In this document: positions 35,641 through 44,827 of the stretch, one piece after another
How the letters are laid out: the number at the start of each line of letters is the position of its first letter
How positions within the stretch are numbered: the first letter of the stretch is position 1
Assembly (NCBI GenBank): GCA_025359805.1
Contig: JANYDU010000041.1
Span: 1 to 48,069, forward strand
Direction: 5' to 3'
DNA length: 48,069 bases
Source: Bacteroidota bacterium
GTDB lineage: Bacteria; Bacteroidota; Bacteroidia; UKL13-3
The notes under the pieces: model-generated
Database searches by the model: none
What the model was told of the DNA's origin: nothing
What the model saw: the letters and a program-made list of their open reading frames with translations, nothing else
Translations under genes and position numbers: made by a program

Positions 35641-37450
35641 TTTTTTTTGTTAAATTTCCGTTTAGCATACGTTCCAATAATGCCTTGCGGGTATCATGCT
35701 TTCCTGTTAAATATTGTTCCATCATTAAGCTGGCAATTGGTGCAGCCCATGTGGCTCCAAATCCTGCATTTTCAATAACTACCGCAATAGCAATTTTAGG
35801 ATGATCTTTTGGTGCGAATGCAAAAAATATGGAGTGATCTTTTCCGTGAGGATTTTGAGCAGTTCCTGTTTTACCACAAATTTCTATTCCTGGAATGCGA
35901 GCAATATAAGCGGTTCCGTGTTCCACTACATCATGCATACCTTCTACTACTACAGGAAAAAAAGAAGTATCAACGGTAGTCCAATGTTTTTGGTTGTACT
36001 CGGGATTTGGATTTGGTTTTCCATCAATAGATTTAACAATATGAGGTGTAACATAATAGCCTCTATTGGCAACTGCAGCCGTTGCATTAGCCATTTGCAA
36101 TGGTGTTATACCCAATTCTCCTTGTCCAATTCCGAGTGAAATGGTTGTGAGTGCTTGCCATCTATATCGCCCATAAACTTTATCGTAATAAGTGGCTGGT
36201 GGTAAAAATCCAGACCCTTCGCCATACATATCAACGCCTAATTTATGCCCTAATCCAAAGCTTGCAATATCTTTATAAAAAATATTATACGCATCTTCCA
36301 CATGATTGTAACGTGGATTGTTTACAATACTTCTATACACTTGGCAAAAATAAGCATTACACGAAACGGCAATAGCTCCTCGTAATTGGAGTGGTGAGCT
36401 ATGAGCATGGCAACCAACAAATAAATATCCTCTATGGCAAGCATAAGAAGTTGCTGGATTAAGTACACTTTCTTGTTGCCCAACTAAACTCATCAATACT
36501 TTAAAAATAGAACCTGGAGGATACGGTGCGGCAAGTGGTCTGTTAAATAATGGTTTTGATGGATCACGCAATAATTCCATGTAATGGTTTCCTCTATCTC
36601 TTCCAATAAATAAATTGGGGTCATAAGTTGGGCTGCTCACAAGTGCAAGTAATTCTCCTGTTTCAGGTTCGATGGCAACTACGCTTCCAATTTTATTTTT
36701 GAGTAAATCTTCACCAAGTTGTTGTAGTTGTTGACTGATACTTAGCGTAATATTTTTTCCGGCAACAGCGGGTGTGTCAAACTCTCCGCCTTTGTATCTT
36801 CCTTGCGTTCTGCTTTTGGAATCAACCAAAATATATTTTACACCATTGATGCCACGCAAATCTTTCTCGTATGATTTTTCTATTCCACTAATTCCAATAT
36901 AGTCTCCCAAACGATAATAGCCATCAGATTTCTCAATATCTCTATCCGTTACTTCGCCAATATAACCCATAATATGAGCGGCATTGCTGTGTTTATATTT
37001 TCTATCGGTTCTTACCTCAACAGAAAATCCTGTAAAGTCAAAAAGTTTTTCTTGGAAGGCAGCATACATCGGAATGGTTAATTGCTTTTCAAAAACAGAC
37101 TCACGAAATGGAGCATATCCTTTTGAACGTTTTATTTTTGCAAAGCGTGCTGTAAAATCTTCTTTAGAAATATTGAGTACTTTACAAAAGGCATTTGTAT
37201 CTAAATTTTTAACCTGATCGGGGGTTACCATCAAATCATAAATGGCATCATTGTAAACCAATAATTCTTCGGTTCTATCATACACCAATCCACGGGCTGG
37301 GTATATTGTTTTTTCTTGAAGAACATTATTTTGTGCCGAACGTAAATAGGAATCATCCAATAGTTGTAAAAAGACCAATCGAATAATAAACACAATTGCA
37401 ACAGCGCAAAAGATGAGAAATAATATGGTTCGTTTTACGCTGCTATCCAT
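35612..37450 (-). CDS. mrdA: penicillin-binding protein 2, transpeptidase of the elongasome
   Basis: This 612-aa monofunctional class B PBP cross-links peptidoglycan in lateral growth. It has one N-terminal membrane helix (about 8-30), a dimerisation region, and a transpeptidase domain with S314-x-x-K317 (SIFK), S363-C-N365 and K527-T-G529. It works with RodA, whose gene follows, overlapping by 29 bp, and with MreC/MreD. Its own start overlaps the end of mreD by 8 bp. The ordering is typical for rod-shaped Bacteroidota. Confidence 0.95.
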   Translation of the reverse strand: MDSSVKRTILFLIFCAVAIVFIIRLVFLQLLDDSYLRSAQNNVLQEKTIYPARGLVYDRTEELLVYNDAIYDLMVTPDQVKNLDTNAFCKVLNISKEDFTARFAKIKRSKGYAPFRESVFEKQLTIPMYAAFQEKLFDFTGFSVEVRTDRKYKHSNAAHIMGYIGEVTDRDIEKSDGYYRLGDYIGISGIEKSYEKDLRGINGVKYILVDSKSRTQGRYKGGEFDTPAVAGKNITLSISQQLQQLGEDLLKNKIGSVVAIEPETGELLALVSSPTYDPNLFIGRDRGNHYMELLRDPSKPLFNRPLAAPYPPGSIFKVLMSLVGQQESVLNPATSYACHRGYLFVGCHAHSSPLQLRGAIAVSCNAYFCQVYRSIVNNPRYNHVEDAYNIFYKDIASFGLGHKLGVDMYGEGSGFLPPATYYDKVYGRYRWQALTTISLGIGQGELGITPLQMANATAAVANRGYYVTPHIVKSIDGKPNPNPEYNQKHWTTVDTSFFPVVVEGMHDVVEHGTAYIARIPGIEICGKTGTAQNPHGKDHSIFFAFAPKDHPKIAIAVVIENAGFGATWAAPIASLMMEQYLTGKHDTRKALLERMLNGNLTKKNDSIARPKP

Positions 37451-37964
37451 TTTTTATTTTGGAACGATAGAATAACAATTGACCGATTACAATTAACAAA
37501 ACCGTTACAACAGAACTTAACAAAACGCGGGTAATGGTGGAGAAGAATTCTTGAAATCCATAAATTTCTAAAAAGAATAAAATGAGGTGATGAATAAACG
37601 TCATCACAAAACAATAAAATACAAACCACACCACACCTTTTTGAGAAAGTGATGGAACTATTCTTCCTTCCATATCTTCTTTTGTGGTAGTTGCTTTTAA
37701 ATAATGAATGCGTATGAACCCCATAAAATTAGTTGCTGCAATATGCAAACCAGGCGTGCTCGAAAAGGCGTCCATCACGCCTCCGCATAAAAAAGAAATC
37801 AATACCAATTGCCAAGGTTTAATAGTTATTGGCAACAATAAAATAAATGAAATATAAATGTATGGGTTGATGTAGCTGCTTAGTTCAATATTATTAATAA
37901 CCAATAATTGCAGCAGCATGATGGCAATAAAACGCAACAGATATGACAGTATTTCTAATATCAC
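37443..37964 (-). CDS. mreD: rod-shape-determining protein MreD
   Basis: This 173-aa protein is a hydrophobic membrane component with about five membrane segments, with few conserved residues as usual for MreD. The identification rests on its place between mreC and mrdA and on size. The start is GTG at 37964, overlapping the mreC stop by four bases (GTGA). The 3' end overlaps mrdA by 8 bp. Confidence 0.82.
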   Translation of the reverse strand: MILEILSYLLRFIAIMLLQLLVINNIELSSYINPYIYISFILLLPITIKPWQLVLISFLCGGVMDAFSSTPGLHIAATNFMGFIRIHYLKATTTKEDMEGRIVPSLSQKGVVWFVFYCFVMTFIHHLILFFLEIYGFQEFFSTITRVLLSSVVTVLLIVIGQLLFYRSKIKNG

Positions 37965-38797
37965 TTTTTAGTTTCTATTAATGTTGATTCCAAATTTGTT
38001 TGCTCACCTTTCATTAAATTTCTGATAATATACACAGATGATACCGTTCCAAAATCTGTATACAACTCTACTTTAATGGTATGGAAATTATCACCAGCAT
38101 CAAGGCTATGAGAAAAAATTCTTCCTATAGGAATTCCTTCAGGAAAAATAGTAGAGAAATTACTGGTAATAATTTCATCGTTGGTTGCAATTGGAACATG
38201 TTTATTTACATCCAATAGTTTTGCATACTTAGGGTCATCACCTTCCCATCTTAATGAACCAAATGCACCATTTTTTTTTATCTTAGCACTAATCTTACAA
38301 TTATTATTTAACAAAGAAAGTACCGTACAATAATGATCACTTACACTCATTACAATACCAACAATTCCTGTTTCACTAATTACACCCATCTCAGCTTCTA
38401 CACCATGATCTTTCCCTCTGTTTAGTGTAATATAATTATTTCTTTTGGTAACAGAATTATTGACAACCGTAGCAGGAATATATTCATATTGCTGCTTGTA
38501 CATAGTATCATTAATTTGTTTTGGAGAAAAATTATTTTGATAATATGAAGTGATGAGTTGAGAATGTAAGCGAGCATTTTCCATTTGTAAACTATCATTT
38601 ACTCGTCTTAAATTAAAGTATTGATTGGTATTATTTACGGTGGTGTAAAAAGAACTCGTTACTCCTGTTGTGTAATTTACAAAACTTGCTTTTTGGTAGT
38701 TATTGAATCGATATACGATAACAAAGGCAAAAACTTCGAGTGTAAAAAACAAGAAAAAAACGTAGTACTTCGAAATAAAAAATATGAGGTTGCGCAT
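37961..38797 (-). CDS. mreC: rod-shape-determining protein MreC
   Basis: This 278-aa bitopic protein has an N-terminal membrane helix (about 8-29), a coiled-coil stretch (about 55-85) and a periplasmic beta domain containing NRGKDHGVEAEMGV and GIVGIVMSVSDHY, both MreC hallmarks. It activates PBP2/RodA and links them to MreB. The ATG at 38797 follows mreB after a 49-bp gap that holds a long palindrome. The stop overlaps the mreD GTG by four bases. Confidence 0.92.
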   Translation of the reverse strand: MRNLIFFISKYYVFFLFFTLEVFAFVIVYRFNNYQKASFVNYTTGVTSSFYTTVNNTNQYFNLRRVNDSLQMENARLHSQLITSYYQNNFSPKQINDTMYKQQYEYIPATVVNNSVTKRNNYITLNRGKDHGVEAEMGVISETGIVGIVMSVSDHYCTVLSLLNNNCKISAKIKKNGAFGSLRWEGDDPKYAKLLDVNKHVPIATNDEIITSNFSTIFPEGIPIGRIFSHSLDAGDNFHTIKVELYTDFGTVSSVYIIRNLMKGEQTNLESTLIETKK

Positions 38798-38806
38798 GCT
38801 TCTATT

Positions 38807-38826
38807 TAATTATTAATTAATAATTA
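38807..38826. repeat. 20-bp perfect palindrome in the mreB-mreC gap
   Basis: TAATTATTAATTAATAATTA reads the same on both strands. A second imperfect copy (AATTATCAATTAATAATT, about 38822-38839) follows at once. The pair occupies most of the 49-bp gap between mreB (stop at 38847) and mreC (start at 38797). As RNA it could form an AT-only hairpin, but there is no T-tract that would make a standard terminator. Confidence 0.55.
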
Positions 38827-38846
38827 TCAATTAATAATTGAGTTGA

Positions 38847-39869
38847 TTATGTCATTAAAAATTTAAAATTCTTCAGATTTTTAAGTGCCATACCTGTTCC
38901 TCTAACTACAGCACGCAAAGGGTCGTCAGCAACATGCACAGGTAATTTTGTTTTTTGAGAGATGCGTTTATCAAGGCCGCGAAGCAAAGCACCACCACCT
39001 GTTAAATATAATCCTGTAGAATAAATATCAGCCGAAAGTTCTGGTGGAGTTAACTCCAATGCACGCAAAACAGCTTCTTCAATTTTAGAAATTGATTTAT
39101 CTAAAGCTGCGGCAATTTCGCCATAAGAAACCGTAATTTGTTTCGGAATGCCTGTCATTAAATCTCTTCCATTTACCGCATAATCTGTTGGAGGATTATC
39201 CAATTCACTTAATGCCGAACCCACTTCAATTTTAATTCTTTCGGCAGTTCTTTCACCCACTAATAAGTTGTGTTGCCTACGCATATAATCCAAAATATCT
39301 TCAGTAAATTCATCACCCGCCACTCTAATAGATTGGTCACAAACGATACCCGCCAAAGCAATAACTGCAATTTCTGTGGTACCACCGCCAATATCAATAA
39401 TCATATTTCCCATGGGTTCAAATACATCAATTCCAATTCCAATGGCTGCTGCCATGGGCTCATGAATAAGATACACCTCTTTTGCTCCAGCACGCTCGGC
39501 CGAATCCTTTACCGCCCGCTTCTCCACTTCTGTAATTCCTGATGGAATACAAATAACCATTCGCTGTTGTGGTTTAATCAATCGGCTACCTTGAGGAATC
39601 ATTCCAATTAATCCACGAATCATGTGTTCTGCTGCATTAAAATCAGCAATTACACCATCCTTAAGCGGACGAATTGTTTTAATATCTTCGTGTGCTTTGC
39701 CGTGCATTTGTTGTGCCTGACTACCAACTGCGATTACCGCTCCACTTCTACGATTTATTGCTATAATCGATGGCTCATCTACAACAACTTGATCTTTGTG
39801 TATAATCAGTGTGTTAGCTGTTCCTAAGTCTATAGCCAGTTCTTGTGTTAAAAAACTGAACATTCCCAT
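38847..39869 (-). CDS. mreB: rod-shape-determining protein MreB (bacterial actin)
   Basis: This 340-aa actin-like ATPase organises elongation and sets cell width. It has the phosphate-1 motif IDLGTANTLI (about 14-23), IDIGGGTTEIAV (phosphate-2), and GGGALLRGLD (adenosine-binding), in order. The length matches E. coli MreB (347 aa). Two ATGs at 39869 and 39863 are close; the first is used here. A TAAATTGC sequence about 34 bp upstream (39903-39910, minus strand) is a poor -7 candidate. It is first in the operon mreB-mreC-mreD-mrdA-rodA. Confidence 0.97.
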   Translation of the reverse strand: MGMFSFLTQELAIDLGTANTLIIHKDQVVVDEPSIIAINRRSGAVIAVGSQAQQMHGKAHEDIKTIRPLKDGVIADFNAAEHMIRGLIGMIPQGSRLIKPQQRMVICIPSGITEVEKRAVKDSAERAGAKEVYLIHEPMAAAIGIGIDVFEPMGNMIIDIGGGTTEIAVIALAGIVCDQSIRVAGDEFTEDILDYMRRQHNLLVGERTAERIKIEVGSALSELDNPPTDYAVNGRDLMTGIPKQITVSYGEIAAALDKSISKIEEAVLRALELTPPELSADIYSTGLYLTGGGALLRGLDKRISQKTKLPVHVADDPLRAVVRGTGMALKNLKNFKFLMT

Positions 39870-40081
39870 CTTATTCTTTTTAAATTAATGTTTTAAACAC
39901 TCGCAATTTATATTAATTCGTTTCAAGATTTTTAATGTTTTTGTTGGAGATGGGCAGTAATGTATTCACATTTGTTGATAAGCCTTAATAATGATGAGTA
40001 TTGTATATTACAATTCCTTATTTTACAAGGCTTCAAACTATTTTTTCTTGTTTGTGTTAATGAAAGAAAGATTTAAAAAAC

Positions 40082-41404
40082 ATGCAAAAAGAAAAACAAC
40101 CCATTAGTATTTTTTGGTTTAGAAGAGATTTAAGATTAACAGATAATGCCGGATTATTTTTTGCCCTAAAATCTGGTTTACCTGTTTTGTGTGTATTTAT
40201 TTTTGATAAAAATATACTCCAACAATTAGAGGATAAAAAGGATAAACGGGTTGATTTTATTTATCAAACCATTTGTGCTTTAAAAAAACAATTGAATGAT
40301 TTAGGAAGTGATTTATTGGTTGAATATGCGGAGCCAATTGTTGCCTGGAAAAATTTATTTTCTGATTATCAAATCAAAAAAATATTTACAAATCATGATT
40401 ATGAGCCTTATGCCATGCAACGTGATGAAAGCTTGAAGAATATAGCAAACGCAAATGGCGCGGAGTTTTTATCGTTTAAAGATCAATGTGTATTTGAAAA
40501 AAATGAAGTGGTTAAGGATGATGGAAAGCCCTATACTATTTTTACTCCTTACTCAAAAAAATGGAAAGCTAAGTTGACTGATTTTTATTTGCAATCATAC
40601 CCAACAGAAAAGTATTTCAACAATTTTATTCCGATAGAAAAAAAAGAAAAATTAGTTTCATTAGAGGAGATGAATTTTAAAAAAACGAACACCCATTTTC
40701 CATCCATTGAAACTAAATTAAGCATCATCAAAAATTATCAAGAGCAAAGAAATTTTCCATCCATAAATGGTACATCACATTTAGGAATTCATTTTCGTTT
40801 TGGTACCATAAGTATCCGCGAGAAGGCTCGCAAGTCAATTGGTGTAAGCGAAACTTGGCTCAACGAATTAATTTGGAGAGATTTTTATATGATGATACTT
40901 TTTCATTTTCCACATGTTGTAAATGGTGCTTTTAGAAAAGAATATAACCATATCAATTGGCAAAATAACGAAGAAGAATTTAATTTATGGTGCAAAGGAA
41001 AAACAGGATATCCAATTGTGGATGCGGGTATGAGGGAGTTAAATGAAACGGGTTTTATGCACAACCGTGTAAGGATGATTGTAGCGGGTTTTTTAACTAA
41101 GCATTTATTAATAAATTGGCAATGGGGTGAAGCCTATTTTGCAAAAAAATTATTAGATTTTGATTTAAGTGCAAACAATGGAGGTTGGCAATGGGCTGCT
41201 GGTTGTGGTACTGATGCTGCTCCTTATTTTAGAGTATTTAACCCCGAACTTCAAACTAAAAAATTTGATAAACAATGGGCATACATCAAAAAATGGATTC
41301 CCGAATTAAATACAAATGATTATCCAACACCAATTGTGCAGCATGAGTTTGCTCGTAAACGTTGTCTGGAGGTCTACAAAAATGGACTTAAAAATAATTC
41401 GTGA
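40082..41404 (+). CDS. phrB: deoxyribodipyrimidine photolyase (class I CPD type)
   Basis: This 440-aa flavoprotein repairs UV-induced pyrimidine dimers with light. It has the N-terminal FWFRRDLRLTDN motif (11-22) and the FAD-binding C-terminal domain with LIWRDFY (263-269), KTGYPIVDAGMREL (307-320) and NNGGWQWAAGCGTDAAPYFR (366-384). The Trp residues for electron transfer (W303, W346 or W348, and W369 or W371) are consistent with class I CPD photolyases. A (6-4) or DASH cryptochrome is less likely, because the TDAAPYFR form is typical of CPD enzymes. It stands alone after a 212-bp divergent gap from mreB; only a one-mismatch TATTTTTT box is visible upstream. Confidence 0.92.
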   Translation: MQKEKQPISIFWFRRDLRLTDNAGLFFALKSGLPVLCVFIFDKNILQQLEDKKDKRVDFIYQTICALKKQLNDLGSDLLVEYAEPIVAWKNLFSDYQIKKIFTNHDYEPYAMQRDESLKNIANANGAEFLSFKDQCVFEKNEVVKDDGKPYTIFTPYSKKWKAKLTDFYLQSYPTEKYFNNFIPIEKKEKLVSLEEMNFKKTNTHFPSIETKLSIIKNYQEQRNFPSINGTSHLGIHFRFGTISIREKARKSIGVSETWLNELIWRDFYMMILFHFPHVVNGAFRKEYNHINWQNNEEEFNLWCKGKTGYPIVDAGMRELNETGFMHNRVRMIVAGFLTKHLLINWQWGEAYFAKKLLDFDLSANNGGWQWAAGCGTDAAPYFRVFNPELQTKKFDKQWAYIKKWIPELNTNDYPTPIVQHEFARKRCLEVYKNGLKNNS

Positions 41405-41438
41405 GGAAAATCATGTAAGGGTAATTCCTTCTCAGTTT

Positions 41439-41446
41439 TACATTTG
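41439..41446 (+). promoter_or_regulatory. -7 promoter box for the OmpA-family gene
   Basis: TACATTTG followed by C is a perfect TAnnTTTG. No clear TTG at -33. The start of transcription should be near 41452, giving a leader of about 13 nt to the ATG at 41465. It overlaps the TTG (41444) that opens the longest frame, ruling that start out. Confidence 0.6.
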
Positions 41447-41464
41447 CTGAAATTTAACCTATTT

Positions 41465-42853
41465 ATGAAAAGATTATTTACCATTTTATTTATTGCTGTT
41501 TTGTTTTTAAATACCAACGCTCAAGAACAAGATAAAAGATGGGCAATTTCATTACATGCGGGAACTGCTGTTATGCAAGGTGATGGTGATGCTGGAAATC
41601 CTGGTATTGTTGGTGGTATAGGAATAAAGTATTCGTTAGCCAATAATTTTGGAATTAGGATTCAGGCATTAGGCGGAACTATGAATTCAAAAAATTTAGG
41701 AGAGAGCAATATTGCCCCTTATTTATATACATCTAAAACTACATTTTATGAAGGAAATATTCAAGCGTTATTAAATATTGTTAATTTTAAAAAAGCAGCA
41801 ACAGGCAGAAACGTAGCACAATTATATGTTGGGTTTGGATTGGGTTACACCCTGGCAAATATTTCTTACGTTCCATCAAAACCAATAAGTGAATATACTT
41901 CCATTCAAAGTTTAAATATTCCGATAAGTGGAGGGCTTAGAATATACTTAAGTCCATTAATTGATATTGGTTTAGAGTATTCTATTAAAGGAACATTTAC
42001 AGATCATCTTGACGGTTTTGCTCCATCGGGTAATTCAAATAAATCAAATGATTACTACAACATTCCTCAAGCTTATATTACCTTTAATTTAGGGAGGGAT
42101 AAAAATGCCAGGTGTTTGGAATGGACAGAGCAAACAGAAAAATTATATGAAGAATTAATCAAAGCAAAACAAGATGCACAACAACAAATTGATGCGCTCA
42201 AAAAACAAAATGATCAACTCATGAATATCATGGGAAAAGATTTGCAAGATCAAATGAAAAATAATCAACGTAAAGCAGATTCGGCAATGGTGGCTATAAA
42301 AGAATCTATGAAAAATGATAGTGATTCGGATGGTGTTTCAAATATTTTTGATAAAGAACCTGCTTCACCAACAGGCGCAATTGTTGATGGCGGTGGAAGA
42401 ACTTTAGATGTAGATAAAGATGGTGTGCCTGATTTTTTAGATAAATGCCCAACAGTTCCAGGAAAAGTATCATCCAATGGTTGTCCGCTTCAACCTACAA
42501 AAGCGCAGTTAGCAACGTTAACTGATGGAATAAAAAACCTCCAGTTTGAAACCGGAAAAGCCATCATCAAATCAACCTCATTTCCTGCCTTGGATAACCT
42601 TGCTCAAATGTTGGTTGAAAACTCTTCCTTTAATTTTAAAATTGAAGGACATACAGATAATGTTGGTGATCCAAATGCAAACATGGCGCTTTCTTTACAA
42701 CGCGCTGATGCTGTTAAAAGTTATTTAGTGAGCAAAGGTGTTGATGAATTAAGAATTGCTGCTCGTGGATTTGGAGATACTAAACCCGTTGTATCAAATG
42801 ATACTGCAGCTGGAAAAGCTAAAAACCGAAGAGTGGATATGACCATTGAATAA
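41465..42853 (+). CDS. OmpA-family outer membrane protein with thrombospondin type 3-like repeats
   Basis: This 462-aa protein (from the ATG at 41465) has a signal peptide ending LFLNTNAQ (about 1-20) and an N-terminal eight-strand-type barrel region (about 25-215). A glutamine/lysine-rich helical linker follows (about 220-280), then calcium-type TSP3 repeats (DSDGVSNIFDKEP, DKDGVPDFLDKCP). The C-terminal OmpA domain binds peptidoglycan, with IEGHTDNVGDPNANMALSLQ and ARGFGDTKPV. It tethers the outer membrane to the wall and is often abundant in Bacteroidota. The longest frame starts at TTG 41444, inside the promoter, so the ATG is preferred. Confidence 0.9.
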   Translation: MKRLFTILFIAVLFLNTNAQEQDKRWAISLHAGTAVMQGDGDAGNPGIVGGIGIKYSLANNFGIRIQALGGTMNSKNLGESNIAPYLYTSKTTFYEGNIQALLNIVNFKKAATGRNVAQLYVGFGLGYTLANISYVPSKPISEYTSIQSLNIPISGGLRIYLSPLIDIGLEYSIKGTFTDHLDGFAPSGNSNKSNDYYNIPQAYITFNLGRDKNARCLEWTEQTEKLYEELIKAKQDAQQQIDALKKQNDQLMNIMGKDLQDQMKNNQRKADSAMVAIKESMKNDSDSDGVSNIFDKEPASPTGAIVDGGGRTLDVDKDGVPDFLDKCPTVPGKVSSNGCPLQPTKAQLATLTDGIKNLQFETGKAIIKSTSFPALDNLAQMLVENSSFNFKIEGHTDNVGDPNANMALSLQRADAVKSYLVSKGVDELRIAARGFGDTKPVVSNDTAAGKAKNRRVDMTIE

Positions 42854-42956
42854 TTTTATTTTTTGTTGCAAAAAAAATTATGGGTTCACGAAATTTGGCT
42901 AATTGAAATTAAAATTTGGCAATAAAATTTATGATGGCCTTATGATAAAAATTGAA

Positions 42957-43517
42957 TTATAATTTACCCTCCAACATCATAAGTTTGGTTTTTAAAACTG
43001 CTGACACACTTAAGCTATCAGTTACTTTTCCGGTTAAAACCATTTCGTATAATTCATCGAAGTGAATCTTTTTAATATGTAATTCTTCATCCTCATCAGG
43101 TTGTGATTTTGTAAAGGATAAATTTTGCGCAATAAAAATATATGCTACTTCATCCGTTGCCGAATTACTTGTATGCAATTGCTGGATGAGGGTAAAATGT
43201 TCAGCTATGATGCCACATTCTTCCAACAATTCTCTCTTTGCAGTTTCAATTGGGTCAACATTTAAATCGCCTCCTCCTTCTGGTATTTCCCAAGTAAAAA
43301 CTTCAAGTGGATAACGGTACTGACCAACAATCCAAGTAAAATTATTTTTATCAAGGGGCAAAACTCCAATGGCTAATTTTTTGAAATGAACAACTGAATA
43401 TGTTCCAAAATTTCCCGCAGGATTTAATACTTCGTGATGAGAAACTTTTATCCAAGGAGATTCATATACGTCTTTTTTATTCAGTAAAGTCCAAGGATTT
43501 TTTTGTTCGTTGATCAT
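42957..43517 (-). CDS. Nudix hydrolase, ADP-ribose pyrophosphatase-like
   Basis: This 186-aa protein has a Nudix box at 81-103 (GGGDLNVDPIETAKRELLEECGI). The REL-x-EE-x-GI core, including the Mg2+-binding glutamates E96, E99 and E100, is complete. Upstream, IVGQYRYPLEVFTWEIPEGG is typical of the ADP-ribose/sugar-nucleotide subgroup. It hydrolyses a nucleoside diphosphate linked to another moiety; the substrate is not proven. It is last in a minus-strand operon, its ATG overlapping the preceding amidohydrolase stop by four bases (ATGA). Confidence 0.88.
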   Translation of the reverse strand: MINEQKNPWTLLNKKDVYESPWIKVSHHEVLNPAGNFGTYSVVHFKKLAIGVLPLDKNNFTWIVGQYRYPLEVFTWEIPEGGGDLNVDPIETAKRELLEECGIIAEHFTLIQQLHTSNSATDEVAYIFIAQNLSFTKSQPDEDEELHIKKIHFDELYEMVLTGKVTDSLSVSAVLKTKLMMLEGKL

Positions 43518-44782
43518 TCTTTAATTTGATATTTTTTAGAGAATTTTTTGTACAATTCTTTTTGCTGATTGTTTAAATCAAGTTCTTCACCAGCTATAAA
43601 TACATGTTCAATTACACTGCTTTTCATATCCAACACATCACCAGATGAAATAATAAGTGTAGCATCTTTTCCTGTTTCTAAAGTACCACAAGTTTTATCA
43701 ATGCCCATAATTTTTGCAGGATTTTGTGTGATACACATCAGAGCTTGCTCTTTAGATAATCCGTAAGCAACACCCGTTCCTGCGTTAAATAGTAAGTTAC
43801 GAGATTCCCAACTTCCAGCATGACCAATAGCAACTGTTATTCCGGCTTGCATTAATTCAAATGGGGTTTTGTAAGGTTGGTCTGCATCTTCATTTGCACG
43901 TTGTGGTAACCTATGAATATTGCTTAATACCACAGGAATATTATTTTCTTTAATTAATTCTTTTAGTTTATACGAATCGGCAGCACCAACTAAAACTATT
44001 TTTACGGTTGGATATTTTTTAAAAAACTGGATGGCAGAAATAATTCCTTTGGCGCTATTTACGTGCACGTACAATTTCTTCGTTCCTACAAATAATCCTC
44101 GCATCGCTTCTAATCTCACATTTACAACTTCGGTTTTTTCTATTTTGTTATATTGTTCTGCTTGCTCAAAAAAGTCACTTATAGCATTAAACTCTTTATC
44201 CATACGTTGTTTCATATCCTCCATTTTTTCGTTTCTCCAACTCACCAACTCGGGCCAATTAATATGAACACCATCATCCATTTTATAAACAGCATCTTCC
44301 CAATTCCAACCTTCTGTTTTCATTATGCTTGAAGTTCCTGAAATCAATCCACCTTGTGGAACAACTTGCACCATTGTTATTCCGTTTGATTTAATTGTAG
44401 GAGTGACTTTTGAATCGGTATTGTACGCAATTAATGAACGTACATTGGGGTTTACTCCTCCCACTTCCTCTATGTCTTTTGTTGCACGTACTGCATCAAT
44501 TTCATTTAATCCAACATAAGTGTTCATGCAAATTATTCCGGGATAAATATGTTTTGATGTGGCATTAATGATGTGTGCGTTTTTGTACATCGCTGTTATT
44601 TGCGAATCACAAAGAATAATTTTTCCATCAGCAAAGCCGAGATATCCATTTTCAATTACTTTCCCATTTCCCAAATGAATAGTGCCTCCTTGAATAATAA
44701 CCATTGTTTGTTGTGCCTGTAAATTGAGTGCAATAAATAAGGTATAACAAATGCTAAATAATTTTATTTGTATTGTTTTCAT
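43514..44782 (-). CDS. secreted amidohydrolase-family protein lacking the metal-binding HxH (probable pseudoenzyme)
   Basis: This 422-aa protein starts at the ATG at 44782 (TTG at 44785 is one codon earlier) and has a signal peptide ending LNLQAQQ. The amidohydrolase fold is recognisable (IIQGGTIHLGNGKVIENG, ITQNPAKIMGIDKTCGTLETGKDATLII). The D-x-H-x-H metal motif after PG is replaced by CMNTYV (86-91), and the usual beta-8 Asp is replaced in AIGHAGS (318-324). The only histidine at an expected site is H240 (VHVNS). It is therefore probably non-catalytic, or uses different chemistry. Numbering is from the ATG at 44782. It is encoded between a large amidohydrolase and a Nudix enzyme in one operon. 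Confidence 0.82.
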   Translation of the reverse strand: MKTIQIKLFSICYTLFIALNLQAQQTMVIIQGGTIHLGNGKVIENGYLGFADGKIILCDSQITAMYKNAHIINATSKHIYPGIICMNTYVGLNEIDAVRATKDIEEVGGVNPNVRSLIAYNTDSKVTPTIKSNGITMVQVVPQGGLISGTSSIMKTEGWNWEDAVYKMDDGVHINWPELVSWRNEKMEDMKQRMDKEFNAISDFFEQAEQYNKIEKTEVVNVRLEAMRGLFVGTKKLYVHVNSAKGIISAIQFFKKYPTVKIVLVGAADSYKLKELIKENNIPVVLSNIHRLPQRANEDADQPYKTPFELMQAGITVAIGHAGSWESRNLLFNAGTGVAYGLSKEQALMCITQNPAKIMGIDKTCGTLETGKDATLIISSGDVLDMKSSVIEHVFIAGEELDLNNQQKELYKKFSKKYQIKE

Positions 44783-44827
44783 CAATTGTGTGTTTTGCTT
44801 TTTGTGGTGATATTTTTAATGAATAGA

